Positions 1-6,103 of a stretch of DNA of 7,966 nt are shown piece by piece (position 1 is the first letter of the stretch; each line of letters starts with the position of its first letter). The notes beneath the pieces were generated by a model, which saw only the letters and a program-made list of their open reading frames with translations, searched no databases and had not been told where the DNA came from. A program made the position numbers and the translations under genes. This stretch comes from DASVBJ01 sp036375895 (lineage in GTDB: Bacteria > Actinomycetota > Actinomycetes > JACCUZ01): assembly GCA_036375895.1 (NCBI GenBank), contig DASVBJ010000015.1, positions 1 to 7,966 on the forward strand, read 5' to 3'.

Positions 1-233
1 CCATCGATGGCCGTTCCGTGCATGCCCAGGAAGGCGTCCAGCGGCTCGACGACCCACGGGTCCAGCGGCAGCCGGCGTCCCGCCTCGGCGCCCGGCAGCT
101 GCTCGAAGGCCACACCCGCGTCGTGGTCCCAGAGCACGTCCAGCCCGAGCCGCGCGCCGTCGACGTCGCGCGTGACCACAAGCCGCGTCGGTGGGAGCTC
201 GAGCCCGTGCTCGAGCGCCTGCAGGCAGCGCAC
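1..233 (-). CDS. Unrecognised protein, N-terminal fragment running off the left edge
   Basis: The minus-strand frame is open from 341 down to base 1, and its only usable start codon is GTG at 233-231. The resulting 77 complete codons carry G or C at the third position in all but about six cases. The composition is protein-like: rich in Leu, Val, Asp and Glu, with stretches such as TRLVVTRDVDGARLGLDVLW and LPLDPWVVEPLDAFLG. The opposite-strand readings are Ser/Thr/Arg-rich or Arg/Gln/His-rich, as shadow frames usually are. I do not recognise the family, and the C-terminus lies outside the window. No Shine-Dalgarno sequence precedes the GTG, so the start is uncertain; the coding-like frame continues upstream to 341, overlapping the likely 5' end of tadB in antisense. 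This position is normally held by the end of tadA on the plus strand, which I could not find in any plus frame. A weaker alternative is that this is non-coding DNA or a shadow. Confidence 0.5.
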   Translation of the reverse strand, partial: MRCLQALEHGLELPPTRLVVTRDVDGARLGLDVLWDHDAGVAFEQLPGAEAGRRLPLDPWVVEPLDAFLGMHGTAID

Positions 234-267
234 CGCGGCGCCGTCGGGCCGCGCCGCCCGCTCGGCC

Positions 268-1134
268 GTGAGCGCGGCGGCGACCGCGGCCGTCGTGCTC
301 GCCGCCGCGGCCGGCGCGCTCCTGCCCGCGGCCGGAGGTGGTCAGCGGCTTCAACGGCTCGCCCGGCCCGACCGCGGTCCTGGCCGGCCCGGCGGCGGCA
401 CGGGACGGGAGCGCACCGGGTCAGCAGTGGTCGCGGGGCCGGGCGGCGCCGGCTGGCTCGTGGGCCTGCTGGTCGCCGGGGCCGTCATCGTGGTCAGCCG
501 GCTGGTGATCGCGGCGCTGCTGGCCGGAGGGCTGGTCGCGGCGGTCCTCGTCGGCTGGCAGCGCCGGCAGGACCGCCGCCGCGCGGTGGCGTGCCGCGCG
601 AACGTGGTCGAGCTCTGCCAGGCGATGGCCGCCGAGCTGCGGGCGGGTGCCGATGCCCGCGCGGCGCTGCTGGCGGCGGTGGCGGGGCTCCCGGCGTCGA
701 GGACCGATCCGGTGTTCGGCCGGCTCGCCACCGTGGCGGCCGCGCCGTACGGCGAGGTGGCACCCGAGCTCGCGGCGCTCTCGCGAGGCGAGGGCGCCGG
801 CGGCCTCGCCGACCTGGCTGCCTGCTGGCGGGTCAGCGAGCGCTACGGGAGCGGCCTCGAGCCCGCCCTCGCGCGGCTGGCGAGTGCGCTGCGCGCCGAC
901 GAGCAGGTGCGCCGGGAACTGACTGCCCAGCTCGCCGGGCCGCGTGCCACGGCCGCGCTGCTCGCCCTTCTGCCCGTGGTGGGGGTGGCGATGGGCTGGG
1001 CCGTGGGTGCAGACCCGCTGCGCGTCCTCCTGCGCACCGGTCCGGGTCAGGCCGGCCTGCTGGTCGGCGCCGCGCTGGACGTCGCCGGGCTGCTCTGGAC
1101 CAGCCGGATCGCGCGGGCGGTCGAACCGCGATGA
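268..1134 (+). CDS. tadB: TadB-like type II secretion F-family platform protein of a Tad/Flp pilus
   Basis: This is an integral membrane protein expected to sit in the inner-membrane assembly platform of the Flp pilus, working with TadC and the motor ATPase TadA. The 288-residue product has an Ala/Val/Leu helix at about 5-22, a charged linker and a long hydrophobic stretch at 63-97. The cytoplasmic T2SSF domain begins near 110 (VVELCQAMAAELRAG), continues through ADLAACWRVSERYGSGLEPA (180-199), and ends with two further helices at 227-246 and 258-277. This layout is typical of actinobacterial TadB. I chose GTG 268 because it keeps the N-terminal helix; GTG 427 is a shorter alternative starting just before the second membrane region, and neither has a good ribosome site. 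The stop overlaps an ATG (ATGA at 1131-1134) that opens a seven-codon minigene before tadC. The family call is solid; the start is not. Confidence 0.87.
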   Translation: MSAAATAAVVLAAAAGALLPAAGGGQRLQRLARPDRGPGRPGGGTGRERTGSAVVAGPGGAGWLVGLLVAGAVIVVSRLVIAALLAGGLVAAVLVGWQRRQDRRRAVACRANVVELCQAMAAELRAGADARAALLAAVAGLPASRTDPVFGRLATVAAAPYGEVAPELAALSRGEGAGGLADLAACWRVSERYGSGLEPALARLASALRADEQVRRELTAQLAGPRATAALLALLPVVGVAMGWAVGADPLRVLLRTGPGQAGLLVGAALDVAGLLWTSRIARAVEPR

Positions 1135-1154
1135 GCGCGGCCCTGCCGCGATGA
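1131..1154 (+). other. Seven-codon minigene bridging tadB and tadC by two ATGA overlaps
   Basis: ATG 1131-1133 overlaps the tadB stop as ATGA. The frame reads MSAALPR and stops at TGA 1152-1154, which overlaps the tadC start as a second ATGA. The 10-bp repeat CCGCGATGAG occurs at 1126-1135 and 1146-1155. The CGCGG at 1136-1140 between the copies is complementary to the CCGCG of either copy, so two alternative 5-bp hairpins are possible, one with the first ATGAG in its loop. The arrangement looks suited to termination-reinitiation coupling. Whether the peptide is ever made is unknown; it may simply be a 20-bp duplication. Confidence 0.35.
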
Positions 1155-1966
1155 GGGCGACCGCTGAGGTGCTTGCCTGCGCGGCGCTGACAGCTGCCGG
1201 CGTGCTGGTCGGCGCCGGCGGCAGCCGGGGCCTGGCTCGACGGCGGCTGCGCGACGTCATGAGACCGCCGGTCCGCGCGGCCACGGGGTCGGGGGACGTC
1301 GTGGTGGCCGGCCCGTCCCACGCAGGACGGTCGGGTGCGCCCGGTCGGCAGACGCCGGGTCCCGCGGTCAGGATCCGGGCGGCCGGCACGTGCGCTGCCG
1401 TCGCGACCGTTCTGCTGGGGCTGGGGGCCGGTGCAGGCCCGGTCTGCGGGGTGCTGGCCGTCGGCGCGGCGACCTGGCTCTGGGGCGGACGTTCGGCGCG
1501 GGGGGTGCGTCGTGACGAGGCCCGGGTGCGGGCAGATCTCCCGCGCGCCGCTGACCTGCTGGCGGCGTGCCTGGAGGCCGGCGCCGCGCCCGGCGAGGCG
1601 CTCTCGGTCGTGGCCGAGGCGGTCGGTGGGCCGCTCGGGGGACGGCTGGCCGCCGTCTGTGCAGTCCTGCGGGTCGGCGACACCGTCGAGGCGTGGCGGG
1701 GGGTCGAACCGGGGGATCCGCTGGCTCCCGTCGCGAGGGCGTTCGTGCGTGCGGCGGCCACCGGGGCTCCCCTCGCCGAGGCGGTCGCGCTGGTCGCCGA
1801 GGAGCAACGGCTGTCTCGTCGCTGGGCGGCCGAGGCCGCGGCGAGGCGGGCGGGTGTGCTGGCCGTGGCTCCGCTGGCCGTCTGCTTCCTGCCCGCGTTC
1901 GTGCTGGTCGGGGTGGCTCCGATGGTGGTCGGGACCGCAGCCGTCGTGCTGGGTGGGCTGCACTGA
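1151..1966 (+). CDS. tadC: TadC-like type II secretion F-family platform protein of a Tad/Flp pilus
   Basis: This is the second inner-membrane platform protein of the pilus machine, expected to pair with TadB. The 271-residue product has an N-terminal helix at about 6-22, then a poorly conserved Gly/Arg-rich linker (23-75). A hydrophobic segment pair follows at 76-110. The T2SSF cytoplasmic domain begins with RADLPRAADLLAACLEAG (127-144) and includes LAEAVALVAEEQRLSRRWAA (208-227). A C-terminal membrane segment spans 236-270. That matches actinobacterial TadC in size and layout. The ATG at 1151 is chosen because it overlaps the minigene stop in an ATGA and sits 17 bases after the tadB stop; no strong Shine-Dalgarno sequence is visible, so translation is probably coupled to tadB. 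A 155-bp leader with inverted repeats separates tadC from the pilin gene, so the pilin could be expressed at a different level. Confidence 0.88.
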   Translation: MRATAEVLACAALTAAGVLVGAGGSRGLARRRLRDVMRPPVRAATGSGDVVVAGPSHAGRSGAPGRQTPGPAVRIRAAGTCAAVATVLLGLGAGAGPVCGVLAVGAATWLWGGRSARGVRRDEARVRADLPRAADLLAACLEAGAAPGEALSVVAEAVGGPLGGRLAAVCAVLRVGDTVEAWRGVEPGDPLAPVARAFVRAAATGAPLAEAVALVAEEQRLSRRWAAEAAARRAGVLAVAPLAVCFLPAFVLVGVAPMVVGTAAVVLGGLH

Positions 1967-2121
1967 CTGTCCCCAGCCCGCTGGACTGTGCGGATGTCAA
2001 CAGATCGCGGGCCGGCGCCGTCGCCGGGTCAGTGGCGCCACGACGCTGGGAGAGGTGACCGGCACCGGGCCGGTCTCGCCGGCCCCTCGCCCGGGCCGGT
2101 CTCGAACGAGGAGGTCCAGAC
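1967..2121 (+). promoter_or_regulatory. Pilin leader with a 14-bp direct repeat and two mutually exclusive hairpins
   Basis: This is the only long gap in the Tad gene row. CCGGGCCGGTCTCG occurs exactly at 2065-2078 and 2091-2104 (period 26). Between the copies, CCGGCCC (2079-2085) can pair with GGGCCGG of the first copy (2067-2073, loop of 5) or of the second (2093-2099, loop of 7), but not both. The second hairpin ends 8 bases before the pilin ribosome site. Possible roles, all inferred, are a processing or stability element raising pilin mRNA over the platform genes, a translational switch, a leaky terminator, or protein-binding repeats. I see no clear -35/-10 pair in 1967-2060. Confidence 0.5.
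2108..2114 (+). promoter_or_regulatory. Strong ribosome binding site of the Flp pilin
   Basis: GAGGAGG lies 7 bases before the ATG at 2122. It is by far the best Shine-Dalgarno sequence in the pilus row, consistent with the pilin being made in excess over the machine proteins. It sits just downstream of the alternative hairpins of the leader. Confidence 0.75.
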
Positions 2122-2301
2122 ATGCGATCACGACTCGCGACCCTGCGCCGCGCGGACCGGGGCATGACCACCGCGGAGTACGCCGTGGGCACCGTCGCCG
2201 CCTGTGGGTTCGCCGGGGTGCTGTTCAAGATCCTGACGAGTGACCAGGTGCTGAAGCTTCTCACCGATGTGATCAGACGGGCCCTGACCGTGACCTTCTG
2301 A
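2122..2301 (+). CDS. Flp-type (type IVb) prepilin, DUF4244-like
   Basis: This is the probable major structural subunit of the Flp pilus. At 59 residues the product is the usual size for this family. It has a short basic leader (MRSRLATLRRADRG), then the prepilin peptidase site G14|MTTAEYAV with Glu at +5 and Tyr at +6 of the mature protein. A hydrophobic assembly helix runs from about 19 to 38, followed by a short amphipathic tail ending in VTF. MTTAEYAVGTVAA is characteristic of the actinobacterial pilin found beside tadC and tadE (Rv3656c-like). The start is fixed by the strong ribosome site 7 bases upstream. tadE starts 9 bases after its stop. The peptidase needed to mature it is not encoded in this window. 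Confidence in the class is high; direct proof that it polymerises would need experiment. Confidence 0.92.
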   Translation: MRSRLATLRRADRGMTTAEYAVGTVAACGFAGVLFKILTSDQVLKLLTDVIRRALTVTF

Positions 2302-2310
2302 GGCGGCCGG

Positions 2311-2712
2311 GTGGCCGCGCGGCGGTCGGTCGACCGGATCCGGCGTGATCGGCGTCCGTGCGCGCCGATCCGGTGCGAGCGTGGCTCGGCCACGGCCGAG
2401 ACGGCGGTGCTGCTGCCGGCGCTGGCCGTGGCGCTCGCGGTGTCCCTCTGGGGGCTGGGTGTGGTGGGCGACCAGCTCCGCTGCATGGACGCCGCCCGCA
2501 CCGCCGCGAGGGCCCTGGCCCGCGGCGAGCCGGAGCCGCTCGCCCGGCAGGCAGCGCTCGAGGCCGCACCCGACGGAGCCCGGGTCGGCGTGTCACGTCA
2601 CGGCGGGCTCGTCGTGGTCGAGGTCGTCGTCAGGGCCGAGCCGCTGGGGCGGTGGGCGGTCGGCTCCATCGACCTCCGCAGCAGAGCCGTGGCCGCGGCC
2701 GAGGAGCCCTGA
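2311..2712 (+). CDS. tadE: TadE-like pseudopilin
   Basis: This is a pseudopilin-like membrane protein of the Flp pilus system, thought to be processed by the prepilin peptidase and to prime or support pilus assembly. The 133-residue product has a basic N-terminus, then CERG25|SATAETAVLLPAL, a type IV-pilin-like site with Glu at +5. A single hydrophobic helix spans about 31-52, followed by the family's CMDAARTAARALARGE region and a small C-terminal domain rich in beta-forming Val (99-108). GTG 2311 is the first start after the upstream in-frame stop, which is that of the pilin itself, and the only one before the cleavage site. It lies 9 bases after the pilin stop with only a weak ribosome site, so translation is probably coupled. 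The next gene begins 1 base after its stop. Confidence 0.88.
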   Translation: MAARRSVDRIRRDRRPCAPIRCERGSATAETAVLLPALAVALAVSLWGLGVVGDQLRCMDAARTAARALARGEPEPLARQAALEAAPDGARVGVSRHGGLVVVEVVVRAEPLGRWAVGSIDLRSRAVAAAEEP

Positions 2713-2713
2713 G

Positions 2714-3100
2714 GTGGCTCGGCGCGCCCGCCGTCGGCCGCGTGATCTGGGCAGCGCCGCGGTGTGGGTGGTCTGCGCCTGCCTCACCGTCTGGGTGGCG
2801 GCGGGAGCCGCCCTCTCGGTCGGCGCGGCCGTGGTCGGCCGTCACCGCGCCTCCGCAGCGGCCGATCTGTCGGCGCTGGCGGCGGCTCGGCGGCTGCTCG
2901 CAGGTGACCCGGCCGCCTGCCGGGTGGCCGCCCGGGTCGCGGCGGCGGACGGGGCGACCCTCCGGTCCTGCCGTGTCGGTCCGAGCGACGTGGAGGTCGT
3001 CGTCGAGGTCCCCGTGGCGAGGGTGCTCATGCCGGTGCCGCCGGCCCGCGCGCGGGCGCGGGCCGGCGGCAGCCAGGTCCAGGGGTCCGTCAGCCGGTAG
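2714..3100 (+). CDS. Second TadE-like protein (Rv3654c-like, helicase/secretion neighbourhood type)
   Basis: This 128-residue membrane-anchored protein is expected to act with TadE outside the membrane. It has a very basic start (VARRARRRPRDLG), a hydrophobic helix at about 14-42, and then RHRASAAADLSALAAARRLL (43-62), typical of TadE/TadG-like N-terminal regions. Cys69 and Cys86 flank VAARVAAADG, a pair often seen in this family and possibly disulfide-bonded. Unlike the pilin and TadE, the residue at +5 after Gly13 is Trp instead of Glu, so prepilin-type cleavage is doubtful. GTG 2714 lies 1 base after the tadE stop, with GAGGAG (2701-2706) 7 bases upstream inside the end of tadE. Families of this type are named for their constant position beside the DEAH-type helicase, which is also present here. 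It ends the plus-strand row. Confidence 0.8.
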   Translation: MARRARRRPRDLGSAAVWVVCACLTVWVAAGAALSVGAAVVGRHRASAAADLSALAAARRLLAGDPAACRVAARVAAADGATLRSCRVGPSDVEVVVEVPVARVLMPVPPARARARAGGSQVQGSVSR

Positions 3101-3164
3101 CCGGCCGGCGGTCGGGAGCCTCGATCCAGGGGACTGTGGGGTCGGCCGGTACCCCCGCTGGCGG

Positions 3165-3632
3165 TCAGGGCCGGGGACGGCGCCCGTGGTCGTCGGCGTA
3201 CTGCCGGTCCGCAGTGTCCTGGCGGAGATCGATGTGCGTGCTGTCGGCGCCCCGGCCGTCGGCCGTCGTGGTGTCGCGGCGGGTGCCGTAGAACCCGGCG
3301 CCCGGGCCCGAGAGCTGCTCGGCGAGCCGCTCGTTCTCGGCGCGCAGGGCGGTCCGCTCCTCCTCGAGCCGGGCGACCGAGTCGTGGTGCCGCTCGCGCA
3401 GCTCCCTGCGCTCGGCGCGGCGGCGCCGGGCCCGACCCATCGAGGACTGCAGCGCCCAGGCGCCGACCATGAACAGCAGCATGGTGGCGGCCCCGGCGAA
3501 GAACACCCCGGCCACCGTCGTGTCGGTGGACCGGCCGAGGACCTCCACCGTGACTGGGTCGCCGCCGTCGTAGACGGCGCCGACGGTGATGCCGACGGCG
3601 GCGAGGATCAGCAGCAAGCCGATTAGCAGCAT
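3165..3632 (-). CDS. Small membrane protein with two N-terminal helices and a coiled-coil tail
   Basis: The 155-residue product has hydrophobic helices at about 2-20 (LLIGLLLILAAVGITVG) and 38-61 (TTVAGVFFAGAATMLLFMVG). A strongly basic stretch follows (RARRRRAERRELRERHH, 67-83), then a short coiled coil rich in Glu, Leu and Arg (85-108). The C-terminal tail is polar and low-complexity (109-155). Two helices followed by a basic cytoplasmic coiled coil resembles LapA/DUF1049-type proteins, but similarity is by layout only and I assign no function. ATG 3632 is chosen because GAAGGGAG precedes it by 6 bases; an upstream GTG at 3686 lacks a ribosome site. It lies 92 bp downstream of the helicase gene on the same strand and converges on the Tad row across 64 bp. 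Confidence 0.72.
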   Translation of the reverse strand: MLLIGLLLILAAVGITVGAVYDGGDPVTVEVLGRSTDTTVAGVFFAGAATMLLFMVGAWALQSSMGRARRRRAERRELRERHHDSVARLEEERTALRAENERLAEQLSGPGAGFYGTRRDTTTADGRGADSTHIDLRQDTADRQYADDHGRRPRP

Positions 3633-3660
3633 GACGGGCTCCCTTCGAGGTCCTGTTTCT

Positions 3661-3711
3661 GCCCCGCCCGCCCGGCGATTATGCACGTTTCGTCAACGCC
3701 GCTGGCGGGGC
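3661..3711 (-). terminator. Inverted repeat between helicase and membrane-protein genes, possible terminator
   Basis: GCCCCGCC (minus, 3711-3704) is perfectly complementary to GGCGGGGC (3668-3661). An inner GGCG/CGCC pair (3700-3697 with 3677-3674) could extend the stem. It begins 13 bases past the helicase stop. No T-run follows, which is usual for high-GC actinomycetes. The long AT-richer loop also fits a promoter, so termination is only a possibility. Confidence 0.3.
3678..3683 (-). promoter_or_regulatory. Candidate -10 element for the small membrane protein
   Basis: CATAAT on the minus strand (3683-3678) matches five of six bases of the consensus -10. It stands out in a nearly AT-free region, about 46 bases before the chosen ATG at 3632. 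No good -35 hexamer is present at 16-18 bp; a TTGACG lies too close (7 bp). It could give the small gene its own promoter. Confidence 0.28.
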
Positions 3712-3724
3712 GTGAGCCCAGGGG

Positions 3725-6103
3725 TCAGGGCACGTCCCGCAGCACCACGTCCAGCAGGCGCACGGCGCCGGCCTTGTCCAGGGGGTCGTTGCCGTTGCCG
3801 CACTTGGGCGACTGCACGCACGAGGGGCAGCCGTCCGAGCACTCGCAGGCCGAGATCGCCTCGCGGGTCGCCCGCAACCAGTCGGCTGCCGTCGCGAAGC
3901 CCCGCTCGGCGAAGCCGGCCCCGCCCGGGTGGCCGTCGTAGACGAAGACGGTGGTCGCCCCGGTGTCCTGGTGCATGGCCGTCGAGACGCCGCCGATGTC
4001 CCACCGGTCGCAGGTCGCGAACAGCGGCAGCAGGCCGATCGAGGCGTGCTCGGCGGCGTGCGCGGCGCCGGGCACGTCCGCCCACTCCAGCCGGGCGTCG
4101 GCGAGCACCGACTCGTCCACGGTCCACCACACCGCGCGGGTCCGCAGCTCACGAGGTGGCAGGTCCAGCGGCTCCTCGCCGAGCACCTCGCCGGTGACCG
4201 CCCGCTTGCGCAGGAAGGACACGACCTGATTGGTGACCTGCACGGTCCCGAACGCCAGGCCGGTGCGTCCCCACCGCCGCTCGGTGCTGGTCTCGAGCAC
4301 CCGGATGTCGGTGACGTCGCGGGCGAAGGTCGTGTAGTCCGGGTCGGCACGCTCGAGCAGGGCCAGGTGCTCGGCCAGATCGAGGTCGCGCACCAGGTAG
4401 GTCTCGCCCTGGTGCACGTAGACCGCGCCGGCGTGTGCCGTCGCGTGGGCCGCGCCCGCGTCGACCGTGCCGAGCAGGCGTCCCGTGTCCTCCTCGACGA
4501 GGCGCACCGGGTGCCCACCGGCGCCGCGGATGTCCGCCTGGTCGGTGGCCCTCTCCCGCCGGGTCCAGAACAGGCCGGCCGGGCGTCGGCGCAGCAGCTG
4601 CCGCTGCACGAGGTGCTCGGCGACCTCCGCGGCGGCCGGCCCGAACCGCACCAGGTCATCGTCGGTCAGCGGGAGCTCGGCCGCGGCGGCGCACAGGTGC
4701 GGAGCCAGCACGTAGGGGTTGTCCGGGTCGAGCACGGTGGTCTCGACCGGTCGGCCGAAGAGGGCCTCCGGGTGGTGCGTCAGATAGGTGTCCAGGGGGT
4801 CGTCACGGGCGACGAGCACGGCGACCGCGCCGGTGCGGCCGCGCCCGGCCCGGCCCGCCTGCTGCCACAGGGAGGCGCGGGTCCCGGGGTAGCCCGCCAG
4901 CAGCACCGCGTCGAGACCCGCGATGTCCACGCCGAGCTCCAGCGCGTTGGTCGAGGCGACCCCGAGCAGGTCGCCGGCCTGCAGCGCCCGCTCCAGCTCG
5001 CGGCGCTCCTCGGGCAGGTAGCCCGCCCGGTAGGCCGCGACCCGCCGGGACAGTCCCGGCTCGACCTCGTCGAGCAGGCGGCGCGCGGTCATGGCGACGG
5101 TCTCGGCCGCCCGCCGCGACCGCACGAAGGCCACGGTGCGCACGCCGTCGGCGACGAGGTCGGCCAACAGGTCGGCGACCTCGGCGGTCGCGGCCCGGCG
5201 TACCGGTGCCCCGCGCTCGCCCGGCAGCTCGGTCAGCGGTGGCTCCCACAGGCCGAAGACCGTCTCCCCGCGCGGCGAGGCGTCGTCGTCGACGGCGGCC
5301 ACGTCGTGCCCGACGAGCCGGCTCGCCGACCGGCTCGGCTCGGACACGGTCGCGCTGGCCAGGACGAACGTCGGCGCGCTGCCGTAGTGCGCGCACACCC
5401 GCTGCAGCCGGCGCAGCACCGTCGCGACGTGCGACCCGAACACCCCGCGGTAGTGGTGGCACTCGTCGACCACGACATAGCGGAGGTTCCGCAGGAACCC
5501 GGACCACCGACCGTGCCCGGGCAGCACCGAGTGGTGCAGCATGTCCGGGTTGGTCAGGACGTACGACGCGTGCCGCCGGATCCAGTCGCGCTCCTCGGTC
5601 GCCGTGTCACCGTCGTACGTCGCGGCCCGCACGCCCAGCCCCAGCTCCTGCACGGCCCGCAGCTGGTCGGCGGCCAGCGCCTTCGTCGGCGCGACGTAGA
5701 GCGTCGTCGGCGGGCGCAGGGTCGCGGCGGTGACCGGGCCGCCCGCCTCGGACGACCCGCCGTCGAGTGCGGCGGTCAACGCCGGCAGCAGGTAGGCCAG
5801 CGACTTGCCCGACGCGGTGCCGGTCGCCAAGACGACGCTCCGCCCGCTGCGCGCGAGCTCGGCCGCCTCGACCTGGTGGCGCCACGGCTCGTCGACCCCG
5901 GCGGCGCGCAGCGCGGCGACCAGGCCGGGATGCACCCATGCCGGCCACGGACGGTGCTCGCCGGTGCGGGCCGGGACCACCTCGACGTGGGTCAGCCGGT
6001 CGCGCCGGCCGGGCACCTCCAGCAGGGCGGCGAGGGTGGCGGCCGGGTCGCGGGGCGGTGGCCGGCGAGCGCGCCCCGGCGGCTCTGGGCGGGGCTCCGG
6101 CAC
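3725..6103 (-). CDS. DEAH-type superfamily 2 helicase with C-terminal DUF1998/MZB metal-binding domain
   Basis: This is a predicted ATP-dependent nucleic-acid helicase; the related Bacillus MrfA (YprA) acts in DNA repair. Motifs in the 792-residue product appear in order: WRHQ (Q-like, 74-77), Walker A GTASGKS (95-101), APTKALAADQL (138-148), TNPDML (184-189) and DECH (213-216). Then come SAT (250-252), VAFVRSRRAAET (324-335), ASTNALELGVDIAG (383-396) and QQAGRAGRGRTG (414-425). The C-terminal half ends in DUF1998-type signatures: ASIGLLPLFATCDRWDIGG (687-705), VYDGHPGGAGFAERGF (721-736) and a cysteine cluster with C753, C755, C759, C762 and C768. GTG 6103 is chosen as the only sensible in-frame start near the conserved region, though its ribosome site is weak; the frame stays open further upstream, but only antisense to bldG. 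It is divergent from bldG. This helicase family is known for lying beside Tad secretion genes, as here. Its role there is not established. Confidence 0.9.
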   Translation of the reverse strand: MPEPRPEPPGRARRPPPRDPAATLAALLEVPGRRDRLTHVEVVPARTGEHRPWPAWVHPGLVAALRAAGVDEPWRHQVEAAELARSGRSVVLATGTASGKSLAYLLPALTAALDGGSSEAGGPVTAATLRPPTTLYVAPTKALAADQLRAVQELGLGVRAATYDGDTATEERDWIRRHASYVLTNPDMLHHSVLPGHGRWSGFLRNLRYVVVDECHHYRGVFGSHVATVLRRLQRVCAHYGSAPTFVLASATVSEPSRSASRLVGHDVAAVDDDASPRGETVFGLWEPPLTELPGERGAPVRRAATAEVADLLADLVADGVRTVAFVRSRRAAETVAMTARRLLDEVEPGLSRRVAAYRAGYLPEERRELERALQAGDLLGVASTNALELGVDIAGLDAVLLAGYPGTRASLWQQAGRAGRGRTGAVAVLVARDDPLDTYLTHHPEALFGRPVETTVLDPDNPYVLAPHLCAAAAELPLTDDDLVRFGPAAAEVAEHLVQRQLLRRRPAGLFWTRRERATDQADIRGAGGHPVRLVEEDTGRLLGTVDAGAAHATAHAGAVYVHQGETYLVRDLDLAEHLALLERADPDYTTFARDVTDIRVLETSTERRWGRTGLAFGTVQVTNQVVSFLRKRAVTGEVLGEEPLDLPPRELRTRAVWWTVDESVLADARLEWADVPGAAHAAEHASIGLLPLFATCDRWDIGGVSTAMHQDTGATTVFVYDGHPGGAGFAERGFATAADWLRATREAISACECSDGCPSCVQSPKCGNGNDPLDKAGAVRLLDVVLRDVP

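Noticed and set aside
1..340. C-terminus of TadA on the plus strand
   Set aside because: No plus frame shows TadA-like sequence: one has an early stop, one is Ser-rich and one is Arg/Gln-rich, while the minus frame is more protein-like.
421..1963. Long minus-strand open frames opposite tadB and tadC
   Set aside because: They are low-complexity Pro/Arg/Ser-rich shadows. The plus strand shows complete T2SSF proteins with matching membrane helices.
3101..3164. Bidirectional terminator between the converging Tad row and membrane-protein gene
   Set aside because: Only a 7-bp repeat (CCGGCCG/CGGCCGG, 3101-3107 and 3143-3149) with a 35-base loop is present and no T-run on either side, so it is too weak to call.
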